A program made the position numbers and the translations under genes. Shown here one piece after another: positions 46,234 through 56,012 of a DNA stretch of 64,000 bases. The notes beneath the pieces are model-generated. The model was given only the letters and a program-made list of their open reading frames with translations. It did no database searches and was not told where the DNA came from. Source of the stretch: an uncultured Pontibacter sp. (GTDB lineage: Bacteria; Bacteroidota; Bacteroidia; Cytophagales; Hymenobacteraceae); contig NZ_CANLMZ010000010.1 of the NCBI RefSeq assembly GCF_947492645.1, forward strand, positions 1 to 64,000. Direction: 5' to 3'. The stretch's first letter is position 1. Each line of letters starts with the position of its first letter.

Positions 46234-48219
46234 TTAGTTCATCTGTCTGTTGATCTGCTGGTTCTGCTGCGTGTTGTCGCCTTCGCGCGGAATCACTCTG
46301 AACATTGTTCTTCTGTTCAGCTGCATGTTTTCCGGAGAATCGTTGCTTACCGCTGGTCTGCGCTCGCCGTAGCTAACTGTTACCAGGCGCTTAGGAGAAA
46401 TGCCTTGCTTCACCAGGTAATCGTAAGCGGCACTTGCACGGTTCTCACCAAGCGTCATGTTGTAAGACTCGCTGGCACGAGAGTCTGTATGGCCTTCGAT
46501 GCTAACGTTCATGCCCGGGTTCTGCTTCATGATACGCACAATGTTGTCCAGTTCTTTGATAGACTCAGGGCGAAGATCATATCTGTCAGTATCGTAGTAG
46601 ATGTTCTGCATAGCAATCTTGCCTGTTCCGGCTGGTCTGGCAGTTGTATCTACAAAAGCGATATAAAAGTTTTGCGTGATGCTGGTGGTATCGTTAAGTG
46701 ATACTGGCACCTCCACCTCTTCTGTGGTGATCACTTTGCCATCCTTAGAAACCTGCACCTGGTACATACGGCCTGATAACACCTGAACTGCATAAGTAGC
46801 AGAATCAGGCTTTGTAACATCGCGGTAAGAGATTGGTCGCTTATCAGCCTGCGTTGAGTTAAATACAAGCTCTATACCTGAGATCAACGTGCTGTCAAGT
46901 TGCGAGAACACCTGGCCTTTTACTTCAGCGTTGCGTAGGTAATTAATCGTGTAAATGTCTTTTTCGCCGTAGCCACCAATGCGGTAAGAAGACAAGTAAG
47001 CATAGCTTCCGTCTGGTGCCAGGCGGTAATATGTGTCGTCGTCAGGTGTGTTAATAGGTGCACCTAAGTTTACAGGGCGGGCCCAACGTCTGGCAACCGA
47101 GTCGTACTTGGCTGAGAAAATATCGTATCCACCCATTGAGTTGTGGCCTCTTGAAGCAAAGAACAATGTTCCGTCGCTTGCCAGGTAAGGGCTGTCATCA
47201 TCAAACGGTGTGTTGATTGTTTTGCCTAAGTTACGTGGTGTTCCCCAGTTGCCTTTCTTGTCGCGCTGCGATACATAAATGTCCAGGTCGCCGTTCTCTG
47301 AGTAGTTGCTCGTTGAGAAGTATAAAGAGTTGCCGTCTGCTGTGATAAACGCATCAGATTCGAAGCCACGGGTATTTATTCTGTCGCCAATGCTTTTTGG
47401 AGCACCCCATGCACCATCAGGCTGACGCTCTGAAACCAGAATATCGCCATTGTTGATGGATGAGTAAAGCAACATTTTAGAGTCGTTATCAAAAAGCTGG
47501 ATAGATGCATCGTGGCCAGGGCCATTTAAAGCACCCGGAACAACCTGCGTTGGCTCCCACTCATCGTCACTTATTCTTCTTGTCTCAAAAATATCTTCGA
47601 AAAACTCGCCGTCACGGGCAGCCTTGCCACCAGTTGCCTTCTCGCCTCTTGATGTGAAAAGCAGGTAGTTGAAGTCTGAAGAGATAACAGGGCTGTGCTC
47701 AGAGTAAGCAGTATTGATAGTGCCGCCCAGGTTCTTCACGAAAACATCCTTCGGGTTAGCTACCTCTTTCTTGGCATTGCGGGAGTAGTTAATTAACTGT
47801 GCTACTTCCTCGCGACGCTCATAGTTTCTTTTTTTGATTGTTTTCTGATACGCCTGGTAGTGCTCCACAGCGCTGTCGAAACGGTAGTTGATATGGTCTG
47901 TACGACCTAACCAGTACTCAAGATCGCGATCAACTTTTGGCTTTAGTTTTTGTGCACGGTACAGGTAATCCGCTGACTTTTCTTTATCGAAAGTCATGTA
48001 GCTGATACCTGCACGGTACAAAGCTTTCGCGTTATCAGGATTTTTTGCCAGTACTTGCTCGTAAAAAGGGATAGCCTCCCTATAGTTTTCTTTGTTAAAA
48101 AACTTGTTCGCGGTGCGTAGCTGCTTTCCGGTGCTCTGCGCCGCTACCGAGGCAACGAACAAGAACATAAAAACTAGCAGCAACGATAACCGAGATAACG
48201 ATTTGGCTAGATGGTTCAT
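46234..48219 (-). CDS. TPR / PD40 propeller / OmpA protein, PorE-like
   Basis: The 661-aa protein has a signal peptide (SVAAQ), TPR helices (about 30-150), WD40-like PD40 repeats (about 190-420, with YLLFTSRGEKA, SLYFSTSNYSENG, TLFFASRGHNSMGGYDIF), a CarboxypepD_reg-like beta domain (about 430-525) and a C-terminal OmpA domain (about 545-645) with GHTDSRAS and NRASAAYDYL for peptidoglycan binding. This order is that of the T9SS protein PorE. PorE is a lipoprotein, whereas this one has a type I signal, so exact equivalence is unproven. Confidence 0.85.
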   Translation of the reverse strand: MNHLAKSLSRLSLLLVFMFLFVASVAAQSTGKQLRTANKFFNKENYREAIPFYEQVLAKNPDNAKALYRAGISYMTFDKEKSADYLYRAQKLKPKVDRDLEYWLGRTDHINYRFDSAVEHYQAYQKTIKKRNYERREEVAQLINYSRNAKKEVANPKDVFVKNLGGTINTAYSEHSPVISSDFNYLLFTSRGEKATGGKAARDGEFFEDIFETRRISDDEWEPTQVVPGALNGPGHDASIQLFDNDSKMLLYSSINNGDILVSERQPDGAWGAPKSIGDRINTRGFESDAFITADGNSLYFSTSNYSENGDLDIYVSQRDKKGNWGTPRNLGKTINTPFDDDSPYLASDGTLFFASRGHNSMGGYDIFSAKYDSVARRWARPVNLGAPINTPDDDTYYRLAPDGSYAYLSSYRIGGYGEKDIYTINYLRNAEVKGQVFSQLDSTLISGIELVFNSTQADKRPISYRDVTKPDSATYAVQVLSGRMYQVQVSKDGKVITTEEVEVPVSLNDTTSITQNFYIAFVDTTARPAGTGKIAMQNIYYDTDRYDLRPESIKELDNIVRIMKQNPGMNVSIEGHTDSRASESYNMTLGENRASAAYDYLVKQGISPKRLVTVSYGERRPAVSNDSPENMQLNRRTMFRVIPREGDNTQQNQQINRQMN

Positions 48220-48462
48220 AAAGAAATTGTTTGTTATATTTTATTTTTTAAGCTTGTGTTCTCAGTATAATTAGGTAGCTACTAACTTATCAGTTGCTCT
48301 ATATATATAAATACACATGCATCTATACGAGCAATATTAAAATTAGTATATGTACGGTGCTCCTTTAATTTAAACTTGTAGATGTAAGGCTTTCCGCAAG
48401 TATAAATCAAAGATTAACGCGCCTTACATTATAACGTTATCAATAATAAATTGTCAAGAATG

Positions 48463-48470
48463 CAAATATA
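48463..48470 (-). promoter_or_regulatory. possible -7 element in AT-rich gap
   Basis: On the minus strand it reads TATATTTG, about 245 nt ahead of the OmpA-type gene. The 476-bp gap (48220-48695) is very AT-rich with TATATATA tracts and two AAGTATA copies; I see no gene in it. Confidence 0.3.
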
Positions 48471-48695
48471 TAAAATATATAATATAGTTGATCGTTTTAC
48501 CGTACTTTGTTCATAGCAGGTAAAATAATTAAAATCTATATATTTAAATAATCATCAGCTGCTTCACGTTCTTCAAAATTTATACTTTGCTCAAAACACC
48601 ACCTACCCTTCAGGTAAGGCAGTTATACGCCAAGGTTTGCTGCGGATAAAAACTATGATTCAGAAACAAGGGAAGCACCCAAGGCAAGTAGTGCA

Positions 48696-50039
48696 TTAAT
48701 TAGATGGGAAAATTACCTGGTAAATATCCTTTCCACCAAAGCCACCGGCCCTGTTAGAAGAGAAGAAAGCATCTGTGCGCTTCCGGTTCAGCACAAAATA
48801 CAGATCATCGTGCGTAGAGTTTATAGGATACCCCAGGTTATGCGCAGCGCTCCAGGAGCCATTCTCGAGTTTGCTGCTAAAGATATCAAACCCGCCCATG
48901 GTATTGTGCCCAAGCGAGCTAAAGTATAGGGTGTTCGTTACAGGGTCAACAAAGGGGGCATCATCGTCGAAGGCTGTATTGATGTTGGGCCCCAGGTTAA
49001 GGGCAGGCCCCCACGCACCGTCTTCTTCCCTGGCAGCCACATAAAGGTCTAGTCCGCCCATGCCACCCGGCCTGTTGCTCGAGAAAAAAGCGTATTTATT
49101 ATCTGGTGTTATAAAGATCGAAACATTCAGCTGCCCCTCATCAAAAGGAAAACCCAGCGGCTTTGGATCGGCCCAATTACCGTTATCAAAATCTGAAACG
49201 TGCAGCCCCTTGGTGCTATGGAAAGTATAAAGCCTGCGCCCCGATGGACTGATATTTACCAGACCGTGCTCCAATTTATTTTTGTAGTTACCGAATTCCG
49301 GGGTAGTTGCCTCCCAGCCGCCATCATGCCTGGTAGCATACATTAGCTTTTCCTCGTCGGTTAGCAGCCCGTGCTTATCAGCGTGCCTGTAACGTGTTGT
49401 AAACAGCATAGTGCTATCGCCGGGCATAAACACCGGGATATGATCCGAAAAAACGGTGTTTATACTATTGCCCAGGTTAATAACCTCGGCTACAGATGGC
49501 TTGTTTAACAGGATCACTCCTGCTGCACACTCATCGATTCGTTTTTGCAAGAGTTGGATGTAAGGCTTGTCGGAGCGTGGGGTGCGGGCCATTTCCTGCT
49601 GGTAATATTGCTTGGCTTTCTCAAACTCGTAATCCTGGTGGTGCGCCTCTGCCAGGTAAAGCAAAATCAAATAGTCCGAAAAAGTGGGTGCGATGTCAAA
49701 AGCGATTTTAAAGTATACTTTGGCTTTTTTAGGCTCGTGTAGCTCCAGGTAGCAATAGCCTGTTTTATAATTCGCTTTCAGGTTTTTAGGGTTCACCTCC
49801 AGGGCTTTGCGGTAAAGCTCTAAAGCCAAAGTATAGTTTTCCAGGTCAAAGGCTGTATCGGCTTTCCGGATATAGCTTTTTTCTCCTCCTCCTGGCGCAG
49901 CACCACCGCATACAACCAAAATCAGGAATACACCCAACATCTTAAGTATAGCTTTTCCCCTGCTGCGTATGTTAAAATGTTTCAGCTGTTTAGTCGTTTT
50001 ACTGAATCCTGGGGGCACGTTCGGGTTAGAGAACTTCAT
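48696..50039 (-). CDS. TPR / PD40 protein, paralogue without OmpA domain
   Basis: The 447-aa protein resembles the first two-thirds of the neighbouring PorE-like protein: TPR helices (about 55-175), then PD40 repeats (about 190-445) with YAFFSSNRPGGMGGLDLY, TLYFSSLGHNTMGGFDIF and FFSSNRAGGFGGKDIY. It stops where the other continues into regulatory and OmpA domains. The long N-terminus before the hydrophobic LGVFLILVVCGG is unusual; a start nearer Met31 or Met34 is possible. It may be a lipoprotein, though the residue before Cys is atypical. Confidence 0.78.
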   Translation of the reverse strand: MKFSNPNVPPGFSKTTKQLKHFNIRSRGKAILKMLGVFLILVVCGGAAPGGGEKSYIRKADTAFDLENYTLALELYRKALEVNPKNLKANYKTGYCYLELHEPKKAKVYFKIAFDIAPTFSDYLILLYLAEAHHQDYEFEKAKQYYQQEMARTPRSDKPYIQLLQKRIDECAAGVILLNKPSVAEVINLGNSINTVFSDHIPVFMPGDSTMLFTTRYRHADKHGLLTDEEKLMYATRHDGGWEATTPEFGNYKNKLEHGLVNISPSGRRLYTFHSTKGLHVSDFDNGNWADPKPLGFPFDEGQLNVSIFITPDNKYAFFSSNRPGGMGGLDLYVAAREEDGAWGPALNLGPNINTAFDDDAPFVDPVTNTLYFSSLGHNTMGGFDIFSSKLENGSWSAAHNLGYPINSTHDDLYFVLNRKRTDAFFSSNRAGGFGGKDIYQVIFPSN

Positions 50040-50174
50040 GTTTGGAAAAATAAGCTTAACTTTGAGGTGCAGACAAGGCTTTAAAACCTTGGAGCGTTTA
50101 ATTTAACAAAATTACAGCTTTACCCTTATATATAACTTAATTATTGGCTAAGGATAAGTGAACATAACTAGCGC

Positions 50175-50801
50175 ATGGATATAAAGGAAGCAAAGTTTTT
50201 GATGAGTAACACCCAGGTAGAGCTATGCCCGACGCCAGACAAGCCGGAATATGCATTTATCGGGCGTTCAAATGTAGGGAAGTCCTCTTTGATAAACATG
50301 CTTACCGGCCAGAAGGGATTGGCTAAAACGTCGTCTTCGCCGGGAAAAACACAGCTTATCAACCATTTTATAATTAATAATAGCTGGTACCTGGTAGATT
50401 TACCTGGGTATGGCTACGCTAAAGTCAGTAAAGAGTCGCGGGAGAAGTGGCGCCGCATGATCAATTATTACCTTCAGAAACGCGAAAACCTTACCTGCGT
50501 TTTTGTTTTGATCGACTCGAGGCACGAGCCACTAAAGCAAGACCTTGAGTTTATAAACCACCTGGGCAATATGGGCGTGCCATTTGTTATCGTGTTCACA
50601 AAACTTGACAAGCAGTCGGCGCTAAAAACAGAGGCCAACGTATCGGCTTTTAAAAGTAAGATGGGCGAAACCTGGGAAGAGCTTCCGCTAATGTTTACAA
50701 CCTCTGCCGAAAAGCGTATTGGTAAAGACGAAATACTGCAGTATATTGAAGAGGTAAACGTGCAGGTGCAGGACCAGCAAAAACAAAACCTTTCGCATTA
50801 A
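50175..50801 (+). CDS. engB: ribosome biogenesis GTPase YsxC/EngB
   Basis: EngB helps assemble the 50S subunit. The 208-aa protein has G1 GRSNVGKSS, the G2 region [11 protein letters not shown]3 DLPGYG, G4 TKLDK and G5 TSAEK, and a family-typical N-terminus ([15 protein letters not shown]). It starts at ATG 50175. Three plus-strand genes follow with short gaps. Confidence 0.95.
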   Translation: MDIKEAKFLMSNTQVELCPTPDKPEYAFIGRSNVGKSSLINMLTGQKGLAKTSSSPGKTQLINHFIINNSWYLVDLPGYGYAKVSKESREKWRRMINYYLQKRENLTCVFVLIDSRHEPLKQDLEFINHLGNMGVPFVIVFTKLDKQSALKTEANVSAFKSKMGETWEELPLMFTTSAEKRIGKDEILQYIEEVNVQVQDQQKQNLSH

Positions 50802-50873
50802 GTATAAGGTGGCGGTATAACAGGTGCGCAGCAAAGCCACTCCTGAAGTAGAATCTTATTATTTTTTACCTAT

Positions 50874-51281
50874 ATGAAAACCAAATTAACTTTTTTATTT
50901 ATTTTGTTTGCTTTCGCAACGGTAACCGTTTCGGCACAGACAACTGAGGCTAAAGCAGAAACCAAAACTGAAGAGAAGAAAGTATGGACTCCGGAGAAAA
51001 CACCTCCGGTGGCAGAATACTACGAAGGCGGAGTAGAGGCAATGTATAAAGCCATTTACAAAGAGCTTAATTACCCGCCCCTGGCAAAGCGTAATCGTGT
51101 GCAGGGCGATTGCATTATCAGTTTTACTTTAAACGAAGATGGATCATTGTCTGGGTTTAAAGTGCTGCGCAATGCAGGTGCAGGCACAGGAGAAGAAGCG
51201 CTTCGTGTAGCCAGACTGCTTAAGTTCAACGCTCCCGGTTTTGCGGTAAATGCCAGCATTCCAATTATGTTCAAGCTATAA
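50874..51281 (+). CDS. secreted TonB C-terminal domain protein
   Basis: The 135-aa protein has a cleavable signal peptide (ending VTVSAQ), a short Glu/Lys/Thr-rich linker and a TonB_C domain (about 55-135) with LNYPPLAKRNRVQGDCIISF, DEDGSLSG-like turn and FNAPGF. Having a cleavable signal instead of a membrane anchor, it is not a classic energy transducer; many Bacteroidota have such short forms of unknown role. Confidence 0.82.
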   Translation: MKTKLTFLFILFAFATVTVSAQTTEAKAETKTEEKKVWTPEKTPPVAEYYEGGVEAMYKAIYKELNYPPLAKRNRVQGDCIISFTLNEDGSLSGFKVLRNAGAGTGEEALRVARLLKFNAPGFAVNASIPIMFKL

Positions 51282-51303
51282 AACCAAAAGTTTATACTTT
51301 ACT

Positions 51304-51843
51304 ATGCCTATAGATTTAAGACAAGTTGCGGCCATCTCTGGCCAAAGCGGGCTTTACCAGATTGTAAAGCCAACGCGTACCGGTGTAATTGTGCAAAGCC
51401 TGGAGGATTCTCCTAAAACAATGGTTGCGCAGGCACGCCACCGCATGTCTATCCTGGATGAAATCTCTATTTACACTACCGACGAGGAAGGTACTGTGCC
51501 ATTGGCAGAAGTATTTGAGCGCATCCATGAGAAGTACGGCGATACATTGCCACTTGGCGAAAAGCCAAGCAACGAAGAGTACCAGCAGTTTATGAGCGAT
51601 GTGCTACCGAACTACGATGCGGAGAAAGTATACACCTCTGACATGAAAAAGCTGGCAACCTGGTACACTATCTTAAACAAGCAAGTAGGTTTTGGTAAAG
51701 CAGAAACAGCTGCTGCTGCTGCTGCTGCGAAAGAAGCAGCGCCTGCAGAAGCAAAAGCGCCTAAAGCAAAAAAAGCACCCGCTGAGAAGAAAGAAAAAAC
51801 AGCAGAGGCTAAGCCTAAAAAACCTAAAGCAGAAAAAGAATAG
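51304..51843 (+). CDS. DUF5606 protein with histone-H1-like tail
   Basis: From ATG 51304 the protein is 179 aa. The N-terminal two-thirds is a DUF5606 domain (DLRQVAAISGQSGLYQIVKP, GVIVQSLEDSPKTM). The last about 50 residues are almost only Ala, Lys, Glu and Pro (AETAAAAAAAKEAAPAEAKA, then AKKAPAEKK), like the tails of histone H1 or bacterial Hc1/AlgP proteins. Nucleic-acid binding by the tail is an inference. It begins 22 bp after the TonB_C gene. The alanine run is encoded by a GCT repeat. Confidence 0.82.
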   Translation: MPIDLRQVAAISGQSGLYQIVKPTRTGVIVQSLEDSPKTMVAQARHRMSILDEISIYTTDEEGTVPLAEVFERIHEKYGDTLPLGEKPSNEEYQQFMSDVLPNYDAEKVYTSDMKKLATWYTILNKQVGFGKAETAAAAAAAKEAAPAEAKAPKAKKAPAEKKEKTAEAKPKKPKAEKE

Positions 51844-51862
51844 TCTATTCTGCTTTTACAGC

Positions 51863-51896
51863 GAACGCCCTCCCGTAACGGAGGGCGTTCTGTTTT
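51863..51896 (+). terminator. terminator after DUF5606 gene
   Basis: GAACGCCCTCC and GGAGGGCGTTC form a perfect 11-bp stem with a 6-nt loop, followed by T-rich DNA. Confidence 0.85.
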
Positions 51897-51926
51897 GTAT
51901 CGTATAATTTATTTATACTTTATAGT

Positions 51927-52235
51927 ATGCATTATCCAGCTACCATCATTTCGAGCACCACCTCCCGGTTACAAACACTTTTTGAGGTAGATAACCTGCC
52001 TGCCTCTAACCTCGAAGCCCTGCACTTTAAACTGTCGCGGGTGGTATTGCAGCTTTTAACATCCGATTTACCTAAGCTGCTGCAAATACTTTACAGAATT
52101 GATGTGGATGAAAAAGCCGTGAAAGAAGCAATGGTTGCAGATGATTCTGAATTGATTTCTGAACGCATTGCACGCCTTATCTTAAAGCGCGAACTGCAAA
52201 AAGCAGAGTTAAGGCAAAAGTATAGCAGCAGGTAA
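51927..52235 (+). CDS. small hypothetical protein
   Basis: The 102-aa protein is all-helical in appearance, with FKLSRVVLQLLTSDLPKLLQILYRIDVDEKAV in the middle (positions 38-69) and a basic C-terminus (LILKRELQKAELRQKYSSR). It looks conserved in style, but I cannot name the family. A strong terminator follows. Confidence 0.7.
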   Translation: MHYPATIISSTTSRLQTLFEVDNLPASNLEALHFKLSRVVLQLLTSDLPKLLQILYRIDVDEKAVKEAMVADDSELISERIARLILKRELQKAELRQKYSSR

Positions 52236-52301
52236 GGCAGCAGCAATGCTTTAGTATACACTACCATCAGCCAGCTTTAAAGCGAGCGTATAAGACAAAC
52301 A

Positions 52302-52340
52302 AAAAGGGGCAGAAAGTTTGTCTAACCTGCTGCCCCTTTT
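52302..52340. terminator. bidirectional terminator
   Basis: AAAAGGGGCAG and CTGCCCCTTTT form an 11-bp stem between the 102-aa gene and the convergent fbp gene. Confidence 0.82.
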
Positions 52341-52359
52341 CTATGGTATACTTCTGCCT

Positions 52360-53367
52360 TTAGCTAACCAATGCATCAGCCTTTACTAGTTCTTCTACTT
52401 TCTCCACCATTTCAGTAGAGCCAATCACCAGCGGGCAACGCTGATGCAAATCAGTAGGCTCGATTTCCATGATGCGTTGTGTTCCGGTTGTGGCTTTGCC
52501 TCCTGCCTGCTCTACTATAAATGCAAGAGAGTTGCACTCATACATCAGGCGCAATTTACCGTTCGGAGATTTTGCCGTTGATGGGTAAATATAGATGCCG
52601 CCCTTTAACAGGTTACGGTGAAAATCTGCTACCAGCGATCCAATGTAGCGAGCCGAATACCCTTGCTCTTTGCAATAGCTAACGTAATTCTTGATTCCTT
52701 CCGGGAAGCTGTTTAAGGCCCCTTCGTTGCAGGAGTACACGTTGCCTGTGCGCGGCGTTACAATGTTTGGGTGAGACAGGAAGAACTCGCCTAACGACGG
52801 CTCATAAGTAAAGCCATTCACGCCATGCCCTGTAGTGTATACAAGCATTGTAGATGAGCCATAGATAATGTAACCTGCCGCTATCTGTCGGGTACCGTTC
52901 TGCAGGCAGTCTTCTAGTGTTCCGTCACAGCCGGTTTCAGATGACCTTCTGTATACTGAGAAAATAGTACCGATGGAAACGTTTACATCAATATTGGATG
53001 AACCGTCAAGCGGGTCCATGGCGACAATGTATTTGCCTTTGGTATTGCCTGTCTGGATTATATCTTCTTCCTCTTCAGAAATGATAGCGCAAACTTCGCC
53101 ACCATTGCGCAAGGCCCTGATAAAGCGAATGTTGGCAATCACATCCAGCTTCTGTTGCTCCTCGCCCTGCACATTCTGGCTGCCATAGGCGCCAGTTACA
53201 TCAAGCAGGCCTGCACGGTTTATCTCTCTGTTTACTATTTTAGCTGCCAGCGCAATGTCACGCAGCAGCTGAGACAATTCCCCTGTGGCATATGGGAAGT
53301 CCTCTTGTTTTCTCATTATAAACCTGTCCAGGGTGGTGCCAACAGGTAAAGCCAGTCTGTCATTCAT
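52360..53367 (-). CDS. fbp: class I fructose-1,6-bisphosphatase
   Basis: FBPase carries out the irreversible phosphatase step of gluconeogenesis. The 335-aa protein has the metal-binding SEEEEDII, the signature [35 protein letters not shown] and [21 protein letters not shown] of class I enzymes. A TACTTTTG -7 element lies 23 nt upstream. Confidence 0.97.
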   Translation of the reverse strand: MNDRLALPVGTTLDRFIMRKQEDFPYATGELSQLLRDIALAAKIVNREINRAGLLDVTGAYGSQNVQGEEQQKLDVIANIRFIRALRNGGEVCAIISEEEEDIIQTGNTKGKYIVAMDPLDGSSNIDVNVSIGTIFSVYRRSSETGCDGTLEDCLQNGTRQIAAGYIIYGSSTMLVYTTGHGVNGFTYEPSLGEFFLSHPNIVTPRTGNVYSCNEGALNSFPEGIKNYVSYCKEQGYSARYIGSLVADFHRNLLKGGIYIYPSTAKSPNGKLRLMYECNSLAFIVEQAGGKATTGTQRIMEIEPTDLHQRCPLVIGSTEMVEKVEELVKADALVS

Positions 53368-53389
53368 AAAGTAAAGATTTAACCTAGTA

Positions 53390-53397
53390 CAAAAGTA
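53390..53397 (-). promoter_or_regulatory. candidate -7 element for fbp
   Basis: On the minus strand it reads TACTTTTG, 22 nt before the fbp start. Confidence 0.45.
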
Positions 53398-53456
53398 TCA
53401 ATTTTAGTTAATATTAGGAAGTATACATAATTTTACGGCAAACGTACCTAGTCAGG

Positions 53457-54716
53457 ATGAAAGTATACAAGTTTGGTGGGGCGTCTGTAAAAAGCGCCGA
53501 GGCATTTCGTAACATAGCACACATTATAAAAACCCATGGCGGCGACAAACAGCTGTTAATAGTTGTATCAGCAATGGGCAAAACAACCAATGCCCTGGAG
53601 CAAATATTGAACATGGCTTTTAATGAGCAGCGTTATGAAGCGGAATACCAGCATTGTTTAAGCTATCACCTGCAAGTAAGCAACGAGTTGTTTCCGGATA
53701 AGGCAAGCCTGGTGCACGAGCAACTGGAACATCTCTTTGCGCAGCTACACCAAGTCTTACAGCATTTACCTACAGGGGCTACATACGATAAAACTTATGA
53801 TCAGATCGTAAGTTTCGGAGAATTATTTTCGTCTACCATTCTTCATCATTTCTTAAAAAGCCAAGGGCTTGCAAACTCCTGGATCGACAGCCGCAAGTAC
53901 ATACAAACAGACAATACCTGGCGCGAAGGAAAAGTGGATTGGGCCTGGACAGAACGTACTATAAAGCGCGACTTGCCTGCTCTATTAAACACCCAGCTGG
54001 TGGTAACGCAGGGCTTCTTGGGTGGCACTAACAATGGCCATACTACAACCCTGGGCCGCGAGGGCTCAGACTTTAGTGCAGCCATATTTGCCTACTGCCT
54101 TGATGCAAGCGCCATGTATATCTGGAAAGATGTAGATGGTTTATTAAATGCAGACCCTAAGCATTTTGAGGATACCGTTCGTTACCCTGAGATTTCTTAC
54201 CAGGAAACAGTAGAAATGGCTTACTATGGTGCATCTGTCATTCACCCTAAAACCATTAAGCCGCTAGCCAACAAGCTTATTCCGCTGTACGTTAAGTCCT
54301 TTGTAAACCCGGCTGCCGAAGGAACAAAGATCTGTGATTGCCGCTTCGAAGTGATCGCACCGGCTTATATCATCAAAGAGAACCAATGCCTTATTTCTTT
54401 CAGCGTAAAGGATTTTACCTTTATTTCTGAGAAAAACCTAGGCACTATTTTTAATGCGCTGTCGGAGCTGAGGCTTAAAATAAACATGATGCAGAATTCA
54501 GCTATCTCTTTCTCTATTTGCACCGATTACCACCAGGAGCGCTTGCACCGCCTGATGCAAACGCTTCATGACCAGTTTATCATACATTATAACACAAGCC
54601 TATACTTGTATACTGTAAAAAATTATGATATTATAAGTATAAATAAAATTACTACTGGTAAAGAAATATTACTAGAACAACGCACCAGAACTACCTTTCA
54701 GGTAGTTTGCAAGTAG
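53457..54716 (+). CDS. aspartate kinase
   Basis: Aspartate kinase phosphorylates aspartate, the first step to Lys, Thr, Met and diaminopimelate. The 419-aa protein begins with the signature KVYKFGGASVKSA, has TTLGREGSDFSAA for aspartate/ATP binding, and an ACT-type regulatory region in the last about 130 residues. It is monofunctional; no homoserine dehydrogenase domain follows. It diverges from fbp. Its 3' end carries two AAGTATA-type copies. Confidence 0.93.
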   Translation: MKVYKFGGASVKSAEAFRNIAHIIKTHGGDKQLLIVVSAMGKTTNALEQILNMAFNEQRYEAEYQHCLSYHLQVSNELFPDKASLVHEQLEHLFAQLHQVLQHLPTGATYDKTYDQIVSFGELFSSTILHHFLKSQGLANSWIDSRKYIQTDNTWREGKVDWAWTERTIKRDLPALLNTQLVVTQGFLGGTNNGHTTTLGREGSDFSAAIFAYCLDASAMYIWKDVDGLLNADPKHFEDTVRYPEISYQETVEMAYYGASVIHPKTIKPLANKLIPLYVKSFVNPAAEGTKICDCRFEVIAPAYIIKENQCLISFSVKDFTFISEKNLGTIFNALSELRLKINMMQNSAISFSICTDYHQERLHRLMQTLHDQFIIHYNTSLYLYTVKNYDIISINKITTGKEILLEQRTRTTFQVVCK

Positions 54717-54865
54717 AAATATTCAATTGAACAAAAACTTTACTTTTCTTTCAATATTTTAAATTTTCTAATATCCACTTTAAAAATATTTATATTTAGA
54801 AAACTTTGTATTTACTTTGCGTATAGATACGCCTGTGAAATAGCTCGTATAACTTTTGAACGCAA

Positions 54866-55066
54866 ATGGCCGAAAAGATCACCCCCACTTTTATAATTAA
54901 GCTTGTTATTCTGTTCTCTTTACTTTTAACAGGAGTTTATTTGCGCCCGAATAAAACTGGTATGCAAGCTAACGCCAAAACCGTACTTAATTACGAGAAA
55001 CCTGCTGCTGATGAGGAACCCCTGCCAGAGCAGGATGTATACTACAAGCTGGTAAAAAACCAATAA
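54866..55066 (+). CDS. small single-pass membrane protein
   Basis: The 66-aa protein has one hydrophobic segment (about residues 9-26, FIIKLVILFSLLLTGVYL) and a charged C-terminal part (KPAADEEPLPEQDVYYKLV). No family was recognised. The hairpin terminator behind it supports expression. Confidence 0.6.
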   Translation: MAEKITPTFIIKLVILFSLLLTGVYLRPNKTGMQANAKTVLNYEKPAADEEPLPEQDVYYKLVKNQ

Positions 55067-55092
55067 ACGCATAACATACCCTTTTACTTGAC

Positions 55093-55118
55093 AAGCCCTT
55101 TAGCAGGGCTTTTTTTAT
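55093..55118 (+). terminator. terminator after small membrane protein gene
   Basis: AAGCCCT and AGGGCTT form a 7-bp stem with a 5-nt loop and a T-run. Confidence 0.8.
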
Positions 55119-55180
55119 GCTTGCTAAAACCCGTAACTTAAGGCTTTCAATCAAAAAACGCTGATCGCAAAATAAAACCC

Positions 55181-55954
55181 ATGGAATTCATACTTGTAAC
55201 ACCTCAGGCGCAGCCACACATAGCGCTTATCCAATTAAACAGGCCAAAAGAGCTTAATGCACTAAACCTGCAACTTATGGGCGAACTGCGCGATGCCCTG
55301 AAAGAGCTTGATGAGAACGAGGAGATACGTGCTATCATCATAACTGGCAATGCCAGAGCGTTTGCCGCTGGTGCCGATATAAAGCAAATGGCTGGAAAAA
55401 CGGCCATCGATATGTTAAATATTGATCAATTCTCTACCTGGGATCAAATCCGTAAAACCAAAAAGCCCATTATCGCTGCTGTTTCAGGGTTTGCGCTGGG
55501 CGGTGGCTGCGAACTGGCCATGACCTGCGACATGATTGTTGCTTCTGAAACAGCCATGTTTGGCCAGCCGGAAATAAAGATCGGTGTAATGCCTGGCGCC
55601 GGAGGCACCCAACGATTAACCAAGGCCATAGGCAAGGCCAAAGCCATGGAGATGGTTTTAACGGGCAAATTTATGACTGCTGACGAGGCCGAGAAGCATG
55701 GCCTGATAAACCGTGTGGTGCCGGTGGAGCTATACTTAGAGGAAGCCTTTAAGCTAGCTGCAGACGTAGCGCAGATGTCGCCGGTGGCGGCTAAGCTGGC
55801 AAAAGAAGCTGTTAACCGTTCTTTTGAAACCAACCTGGACGAAGGATTATACTTTGAGCGAAAGAACTTCTACCTCTGCTTTGCCTCTGAAGATCAGACT
55901 GAAGGCATGAACGCTTTTGTAGAGAAGCGCAAACCAGAATTTAAGGGCCGATAG
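55181..55954 (+). CDS. enoyl-CoA hydratase
   Basis: The 257-aa crotonase hydrates enoyl-CoA in fatty-acid oxidation. It shows LNRPKELNALN, the oxyanion-hole segment ARAFAAGADIKQM and the active-site region FGQPEIKIGVMPGAGGTQRL with both catalytic glutamates. No other beta-oxidation gene is adjacent. A dense repeat region follows it. Confidence 0.92.
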   Translation: MEFILVTPQAQPHIALIQLNRPKELNALNLQLMGELRDALKELDENEEIRAIIITGNARAFAAGADIKQMAGKTAIDMLNIDQFSTWDQIRKTKKPIIAAVSGFALGGGCELAMTCDMIVASETAMFGQPEIKIGVMPGAGGTQRLTKAIGKAKAMEMVLTGKFMTADEAEKHGLINRVVPVELYLEEAFKLAADVAQMSPVAAKLAKEAVNRSFETNLDEGLYFERKNFYLCFASEDQTEGMNAFVEKRKPEFKGR

Positions 55955-55975
55955 TCTGAGGTTGTAAGTTAGAGA

Positions 55976-56005
55976 AGTAGAGACGCAATATGTTGCGTCT
56001 CTACT
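55976..56005. repeat. intergenic palindromic hairpin
   Basis: Arms 55976-55988 and 55993-56005 are perfect reverse complements over 13 bp with loop TATG; the core is GAGACGCAA. I recall similar GAGACG hairpins as frequent intergenic repeats in Bacteroidota and cyanobacteria. It could also end the hydratase transcript. Confidence 0.75.
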
Positions 56006-56012
56006 TTTAGCT

